DNA of 64,000 nucleotides from the NCBI GenBank assembly GCA_022578965.1, contig MU400540.1, positions 62,001 to 126,000 on the forward strand. The letters are read 5' to 3'. Under the pieces are notes generated by a model, which saw only the letters and a program-made list of their open reading frames with translations, was not told the origin of the DNA and did no database searches. Below are positions 58,401 to 64,000 of the stretch, piece after piece (the first letter of the stretch is position 1; each line of letters starts with the position of its first letter). This DNA is from Xylaria sp. FL1777. Lineage: Eukaryota > Ascomycota > Sordariomycetes > Xylariales > Xylariaceae. A program made the translations under genes and the position numbers.

Positions 58401-60364
58401 ACTGCTGCACCTAATTGAGTGAATGTCTGCAGCAGCACTACTAACGGGTTCGCAACGAGATTTATGAGAATGAGCGAGCTGAAGAGCCGGCTTGAATCCA
58501 GAGACCGGTCCTGTGAGGCCGTGGCCCCTATATAGGCACCGAAAACCAACACCGGTGACAACGTCAGGGTTGCAAATGCTACATGATAAGTTGGTTAGAT
58601 AGTTACGGCCACTAGGGCTTGCTTATACACCGAATTACTCACATGAGAAGAGGCCGCCGACAAGCAGCCTGCGGAATATCTTAGACGCCTCAAATTCTAA
58701 GCTTCGCAGTTTTTTTATGGCAGCAGCCGCTCTCCTATCAGCACCTGTCATCTTGATGGCTTTCAACGAGGAGAGCATGTGCTTCGTAGATTGAATGCGT
58801 CTCTCGGTGGCCGCTAGCCAGACCCTCTGCTGGACCGCCGAGCGCTTCCCAATGAAGACAGAAGCGGCAGTGCAAACTATAAGCGGAAGATATAAGCCAT
58901 CTTACCTATCTAAAATTTGGCGTATACACTTACTCAACGCGATACCAAGCACCGCCAAGCTCGAAGGCCCTACTTGTCGCCATAGGAGCCAAGTCCCGAT
59001 GGCCGTCTCGATAGGCGCGATCCAGATCTCTTGCGAAAACCCAAGCGCAGCGGTGATCCGCTGAATATCGCCAATCATCAAAGTCAGAACCCTCGACTCA
59101 GCCCCTTTCCCTTGCTTGATCTTAAGCATTTTGTGACTAAGGGCCGTAACCAATCCGCCTCTAACCTTGGTTGTGATCTTAGAGAGCACGTAATAATACC
59201 ATCCAGTGGTAACCTGAAAACGAGGGTCAAGGATGAATCTAAAAATTTGCCCGCCCTCGATGGACTCACTGCAATACCAGTATACACGAGGAAAGAGGCG
59301 CCGATGAGTCCGTACCCATCATTCTGGGACACGTCTCGGCCTCCATTAAGGAAGTTGATCAGCGAAGATGCTAGGAACGGCTGTGCAAAAGTGAAGGTAC
59401 TCAGAGCGAGCCTAGGCAACACGGGCGTCAAGGCGTAGAGCCCCAATGACCGGACAGTCAGTCGAATAAGGCCATATCGCCCAACTAGAAGTTTCATCAG
59501 CACCTATCAAACTCTCGGCCACACAAGTAAGAAACCCTATCCCTAATTACATTTCTTGGTTGCCAGAAGTTGGGCAAATTCCGGCTCGACCTCAGCCGTG
59601 CTCAAACTATTGTCTATGATGCGGAGGTCAGAGTCCGTCAACTGGCGGCGATAACCTGTGAAAAACAAGCCGTTGACCCAAGCAAGGAGACTCCGACTCA
59701 GGAAACTCGCGCATTCCTCGGGCGTGCCTCGGCGGGCAGTGTCGATCAGCCACCGGCGCTTGCTATAGCTCTCGAGCGCGAGGATCCCCAGCTGCACAAG
59801 CAGCGAGACGAGACTTAAGACGGCGATGGTGCGGAACCCATCGAGGTACCAGTACGTGCGCACTACGGCTGAGCGCAGCAGAGGCGTGACGAGAAGGTAG
59901 AAACCTAGGACATCCGAGGACCGCGCGGAGCGAACATGCTCTACATGTAACAAGACAAGCAGCGCCACGGACGCGACGAAGCACAACGCCGCAGTCGTGA
60001 TAGTGATAGACGTATGTTCCCGGAGACCAACGCATGAGAGGATCAAGAACGTCAATTCAAGGGCAGCAAAGATGCCAGCTACAGCCTACGAACGCGTGAG
60101 CAAAGCAATTGGGGCCTAGATAGATATTCCACCCCGCCAGGAGTCGGGAGGTCTTACGATCTTAGCAAAATACAGCAAGCCGAGGCGCGTTCTAGGCGAA
60201 GCTCTCACCAGCCACGCGCCGCGCACGACAGCGGCGAGGAGAAAGAGGATCGCGGGAAGGAGTCTGAAGAAGAGTTCCTCGAAGAAGAGGGTGAAGTCGA
60301 AGGGGCGGCGACATGTCGCGACGGCCGGGCCAAACGACTTCTCGGCCTCAAAGGTGCAGTCCAT
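55406..60364 (-). CDS. ABCC-family (MRP-type) ABC transporter, 11 exons
   Basis: Exons 60364-60158, 60085-59551, 59484-59270, 59213-58934, 58876-58643, 58578-57842, 57766-57617, 57558-57246, 57182-57053, 56995-55685 and 55613-55406 join in phase to 1439 aa, the usual length for fungal ABCC proteins. An N-terminal membrane domain (TMD0) precedes two TMD-NBD units. NBD1 has Walker A GPVGSGKS (about 640), Q-loop YCGQTPWLENST, signature ISGGERQRL and Walker B LILLDDVFSAID. NBD2 has Walker A GRSGAGKST (about 1235), Q-loop VVSQDTFSQGES, signature FSAGEAQLF, Walker B VVLLDEATSSID and H-loop VLHR. NBD1 has Asp where the catalytic Glu sits in NBD2, the asymmetry known in ABCC proteins. Such pumps export conjugates, drugs or metabolites across plasma or vacuolar membranes; the substrate is unknown. 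Introns are 56-75 bp. The exon 2/3 boundary is the least certain join. Confidence 0.9.
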
Positions 60365-62183
60365 TGATCCACGAGCACATTTGATAGTACAAATAGCTAT
60401 GTCCCCCTTTTTACTGGGAGGGAAAAATATGCCAATTTGAGAGGCATCTCGCTTTCCTGTTATCCAATCCTGTTGCCTGCTGGGTCGGTCAATATTTACT
60501 ATCTACACTAATAGTGCTACCCCCCCATGTCTTTGATGTCTGCACCAATCGTTATTCCGAAAACACAGACTGTTGCCGAAAAAGGACAGTCTATTACCGT
60601 AATGGATAGTGTGCCCAAAATCTGGCCGCATAATCTCTTATCACGGTCAGCGAAATCATGGCTTTTTATGAAGGTGCCTAGAATCGACTTTTTTTTTTTT
60701 TTTTCATTTTTCATTCTTTATTTTAGGGTTAGTTAGCTTTGTTGTTAGTTCCATCCTGAGCTAGAGGTTAGCAACGACGATAAGTTGGTCGTGTGACTTG
60801 ATGCTTCAATCTAGTTAGTTGTCTAGCATGAAAAGGAAAGGTTTGTTTCCGTTAGGAGCGTCGAACAGGAAGACAGCCCCTAGCATATACGATATTAAAA
60901 GGCGCACCTAGCCTTAAGTAATAGCAAACGACGGGTATCATCGGAGCACTAGGACGCAACTGCGCGGCCGCAGTGTTCTCTCCTAGCTCAATGACGTTTG
61001 TCATTTGTGAAGATCTCATGCCGACGACGGGTAACTTACGTAGGATGTGTTGATTTCCCCCTTTTTCGGAAAGATGCATGTCTGTGCAACCCGCTTGGAA
61101 TCTCGCTAGCAGCAAATAGGCAAGGTGGTGCAAGGGTGCATCCTGGTGGCTTGGTACGTGCGGCTGTCTGCCGTTAGGCACTCGAACCTTTCAAAGCGAG
61201 TCGTGCGTGTATGATTGGCCTAAAAGGTAGATGGGAACGGGAGGGTAGAAGGGGAACCTAGTCCCAGATTCAAACTAACGATTTCTTGCTAAACGGCCTG
61301 TCAAGCTTCGCAGACGACACATGAGTACCTAGAAATATTGCTTATGATCTTGAAACTTGAACAACAATGTCCTGGTCCACCCTCAGCATCTTCAAACGTT
61401 AGTTGAGATTAAGTCCGGCTTGGGAGGTTATCGTAGCATTAAAATCGGCTCTCTGTATGTTTAGAATTAACATTTCTTAATCGTAGAGAATTATTTCTAC
61501 TCGTCTTGATCAATGCGTAACAACCTGAATTTACTCAGTTGGGAAGGATAACAGCAGCGGCATTCATGTCTGTTCCCAGTCAAGCAACAAGGGTTATGTA
61601 CCGCGGTGTTTTTGTGTCTGTTCTCCTGGACAAGAGGAGAGCGTAACTCCAGAGCATGATCACTGGATGCCGAGAGTTCAGCTCGAGACACGTAGAACAG
61701 ATAAACCTGCTAGATGAGGGCAACAGCCTGCGATGAGGACGTACATGTAACTAATCATTACCTGGTGCCAATAAACTTTAGAGGTGTAGATTTCACTCGC
61801 GAAAAGATATGCCGGGTTTATTCGGAAAGCCACCTAGGTCACAGATCACAGAGTTTATGCAGTGACGCTCAAATGGATCTTGTTCAGATTTCAAGGTATG
61901 AGGCAGGGAGTTCGATGCTGCTTGGTGTGCACAAACTTCAAAAGGCCCCCCTAGGACGACCACGTGTGCGTTCCTTCTTGTCCCTATTGGTCTAAGGCTT
62001 TGAATGTTTTCGTGACGAATGCTTTGATCGCCGATCGATGACATCCCTTCAGGATTCTCAGGGTGCTCTAACACAAATATCCATTTCCGTACTCCTCGCC
62101 TAAACCCGGAAATATCGTTTCGAAATTCGAACGCTAATTGGTAATAATAATTTGCCTGCGCAGAGTAATTGGTATTATCGAAA
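60365..62183. other. Upstream region of the ABC transporter
   Basis: This region contains the ABC transporter promoter and the 3' side of the small Cys-rich gene, which is transcribed towards it. A 16-nt T run lies at 60689-60704. Open frames (for example minus 61181-60852 and 62194-61793) have no domain and weak or non-ATG starts. Confidence 0.45.
60689..60704. repeat. T16 homopolymer upstream of the ABC transporter
   Basis: Sixteen T residues (A16 on the coding strand of the transporter) about 325 bp upstream of its ATG. Poly(dA:dT) tracts in fungal promoters often exclude nucleosomes, but that role here is only inferred. Confidence 0.8.
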
Positions 62184-63004
62184 TCACCTGCCATATAGCT
62201 CTCGGTAAGGTGCTAATTGTTGTTCGCCACAGATCCTACTGATCTCAGCGCTGGCTTTCTGATACTCGGAATCCACTGCAAAATAGGAATCAACAATCAC
62301 GGCCTTCGGCAAGGTTTGTGGGCGTTCTGAAAGAATGGAGCGTGCAAGTGCTTACATTTTCGGAGAGCTTTATCCCGGCCTTTTCCATCGATGCCATACG
62401 CTTTAACGGCCTCGTCAACAGCGTGTTGAAATGCGCGCTCCACTATCAAGACGAGAGTCAGCTTTTCATACAAAGAAAAATCCGGGATAATAGATGGCTT
62501 TCATGGCGTTATATATGAGAGAGAAGGGCATATGAGAGATGTCCGCTGGTTTTGGAGTCCCAAGAGAAGAAGCGTCAAAATAAATTAGGTCTCACTCTCA
62601 GCCTTTATGGCAACGCGTGCTTCGTCAAGTAGTAATGCCATGTTGTAATCCGTCAAAGTTTGTTTTATGCGATCGGCAAGGCGAATTTCGGACTCGTATA
62701 AAGTGCAGAACTTGCACTTGCCGTCAAGGGCATTTTTCGCGGTGGCTCCATGAGTGGGCTGAATTATAGAGGCCAAAGACGGGAGCTGTGGGACTCCTCG
62801 GGAACGGCCGCTCGACGAGCTAGACTGACCGTGCGAACCATTGTCGATGATCAGTTTGCCACAGAAGGTTTGACCAGGCTTGCAAGACGAGCACCGAGTT
62901 ATGAGGTCGCTCAGATGCGTTCCAACAGCGCTGTCTTGCCAACCGCTCTGTCTTGCATGGTTGCAGCCAGGGCAAGTCATAATAATTGTACCGACACGGC
63001 ACAT
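62184..63004 (-). CDS. Small Cys-rich hypothetical protein, 3 exons
   Basis: Exons 63004-62596, 62442-62356 and 62275-62184 join in phase to 195 aa. Intron 1 is 153 bp (GTGAGA...GCTGAC...GATAG) and intron 2 is 80 bp (GTAAGC...TTGCAG). The protein begins MCRVGTIIMTCPGCNHARQS. It has paired cysteines in CPGC, CSSCKPGQTFC and CKFC that could bind zinc, a Ser-rich linker (HGQSSSSSGRSRG), then a charged helical C terminus (AEMERAFQHAVDEAVKAYG, ALRKLDSEYQKASAEISRIC). Small fungal proteins beginning MC with scattered Cys pairs are common and uncharacterised; no function can be given. If intron 1 is not spliced, exon 1 reads on to a stop at 62585 and gives 139 aa. Confidence 0.6.
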
Positions 63005-63799
63005 GGCGATACTGATAAATTTGGGGCCTTGGTCTTTGGTATGGCTTTAGGTTGATTGTGGAAGCACTCGATAGCCAGTTCAGAATATGATTCTAGTAAA
63101 ACAATACCAAGGGTTGAATATGCCCATTTCAATAAGGCTGATCTTGCCCTGAACTCGCCACCAGAGATTGAGCAGCCACTTCTGGCAACGAGAGCCCATA
63201 ATGACTAACATAATAATGCATGCTATGGCACGATTGGCCTTGATGATTTTTGTTTGTCGCAAGGGATAACAGACGGTAAGAGAACCCGGCTGTACGGAGC
63301 CGGGATTCTAGTGCTATTACATAACAAGATCAAGGCATTGGTTCAGTGGCCTCGCGCATTAGTAGCACCGAATTGCGTGCGGGGATGACACCATGTGCAA
63401 AAGCGAAAGAGATGAAGGGATGTAAGAGTACAGCATATGATGATGAAGGTCGCATACGAGCTCCTCCCCTGCACATATTGTTCACTGGATCTCCGCGGTG
63501 TAAGACGTCCTCGAGGCGTCAGTCGTCTTCACGATACTTGGGAACCGGGACATTGTTCACCAGCAAATTAACGCCAAACGGGGCAGTAGGTAACATGCAT
63601 ATTGACCTCGGACAAGTACAGCTAGTTCCCTGTCTTAATTTGATATTTCCCGACGTGGGTACAGCCCATCGTTTAGCGAATTCGTCAACTGACCAAAATT
63701 CCAAAGGCCTGGAGCACCATGGCTTTTTTGCATACCATTACCCCTCCACACATGGATGAAATGCAGGACATTCTAAGGCACATTGAATGTCTCGCTCCA
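63005..63799. other. Intergenic region at the right end
   Basis: No gene is supported. A short perfect hairpin, CCCGGCT-GTACGG-AGCCGGG, lies near 63287-63306. Open frames on both strands near 63346-63759 overlap one another and show no family features. Confidence 0.4.
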
Positions 63800-64000
63800 T
63801 TAGGAGCCGCTCGGCTCACGGCCTTGAAGGACCCATAGCTCCTGCATCAGCTGTGTGATGCGCTGAGAAGACTTTAAGAGGTCTCTAGTGGCGCCATTTC
63901 TCTTCTGGTTCTGCCGTTTACTCATACGCCCCTGGGTTTCAAATTGACCCAGAATGTCTCTGAGCTGAATTCTAGCATGGTCAAGATCGGCAAAGGCAAC
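63800..64000 (-). CDS. 3' end of a gene continuing beyond the window
   Basis: A frame open from the right edge to TAA at 63802-63800 gives 66 C-terminal residues. The peptide is charged and helical (HARIQLRDILGQFETQGRMS, ATRDLLKSSQRITQLMQELW) and ends in GREPSGS. No stop interrupts it and it has coil-like spacing. The family is not recognised from this fragment alone, and the 5' part lies outside the window. Confidence 0.5.
   Translation of the reverse strand, partial: VAFADLDHARIQLRDILGQFETQGRMSKRQNQKRNGATRDLLKSSQRITQLMQELWVLQGREPSGS

Noticed and set aside
61130..61260. AGGTTCGAGTGCC on the minus strand as a possible tRNA B box
   Set aside because: The flanking bases do not form T-arm, D-arm or acceptor stems, so it is not a tRNA.
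61793..62194. 133-codon minus frame directly after the Cys-rich gene
   Set aside because: Its ATG overlaps the end of the last exon of the Cys-rich gene, it cannot be spliced in with good sites, and its sequence has no domain character.
63346..63759. 137-codon plus-strand open frame
   Set aside because: An antisense frame over the same bases is also open, there is no motif, and it lies beside the 3' end of a minus-strand gene.
1..64000. CRISPR arrays, bacterial operons, Shine-Dalgarno sites and rho-independent terminators
   Set aside because: The window is eukaryotic with spliced genes. No regularly spaced direct repeats of CRISPR type exist, and short hairpins such as 63287-63306 lack terminator context.

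Overview
The window is nuclear DNA of a filamentous ascomycete (Pezizomycotina, most likely a sordariomycete; inference). Short introns of about 50-150 bp with GTRNGT donors, CTNAY branch sites and NAG acceptors interrupt most genes. The proteins are typical fungal ones: Utp12/Dip2, the APC2 cullin, an ABCC transporter and a UMTA/LaeA-type methyltransferase. Long intergenic tracts are full of short TACCTA/TAGGTA palindromes. No bacterial, organellar or viral signature was seen.

Layout. 1-1464 (+) is the 3' part of the ribosome-biogenesis gene UTP12/DIP2. It converges on a RING-H2 protein gene at 5396-3059 (-, 4 exons). A 12.7-kb stretch without recognisable genes follows. Next come a large membrane protein with an N-glycosylated ectodomain (18076-20586, +, which needs an 8-nt micro-exon) and a 5-exon SAM-dependent methyltransferase (21335-22465, +). 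An 18.6-kb stretch without recognisable genes follows, then a C2H2-type zinc-finger protein (41104-42680, +, 5 exons). An 8.5-kb gene-poor tract holds a 619-bp MITE-like element (46003-46621). The right end carries the intronless APC2 gene (51213-53903, +), an 11-exon ABCC transporter (60364-55406, -), a small Cys-rich protein (63004-62184, -, 3 exons) and the 3' end of a gene that continues off the window (64000-63800, -).

The genes do not form an obvious pathway. UTP12 and APC2 are conserved housekeeping genes (pre-rRNA processing and mitotic ubiquitination). The methyltransferase, ABCC transporter, membrane protein and zinc-finger protein are accessory or regulatory types. The methyltransferase is not next to any PKS, NRPS or terpene gene in this window, so no secondary-metabolite cluster can be claimed.

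The most notable non-genic signals are a 9-bp word, TACTGCGTA, found 19 times on either strand and never inside a called exon; the MITE-like element, whose arms differ only by C/T changes; and perfect TAGGTA palindromes. All exon joins were derived by eye from splice consensus, reading-frame continuity and family resemblance. No search was run.
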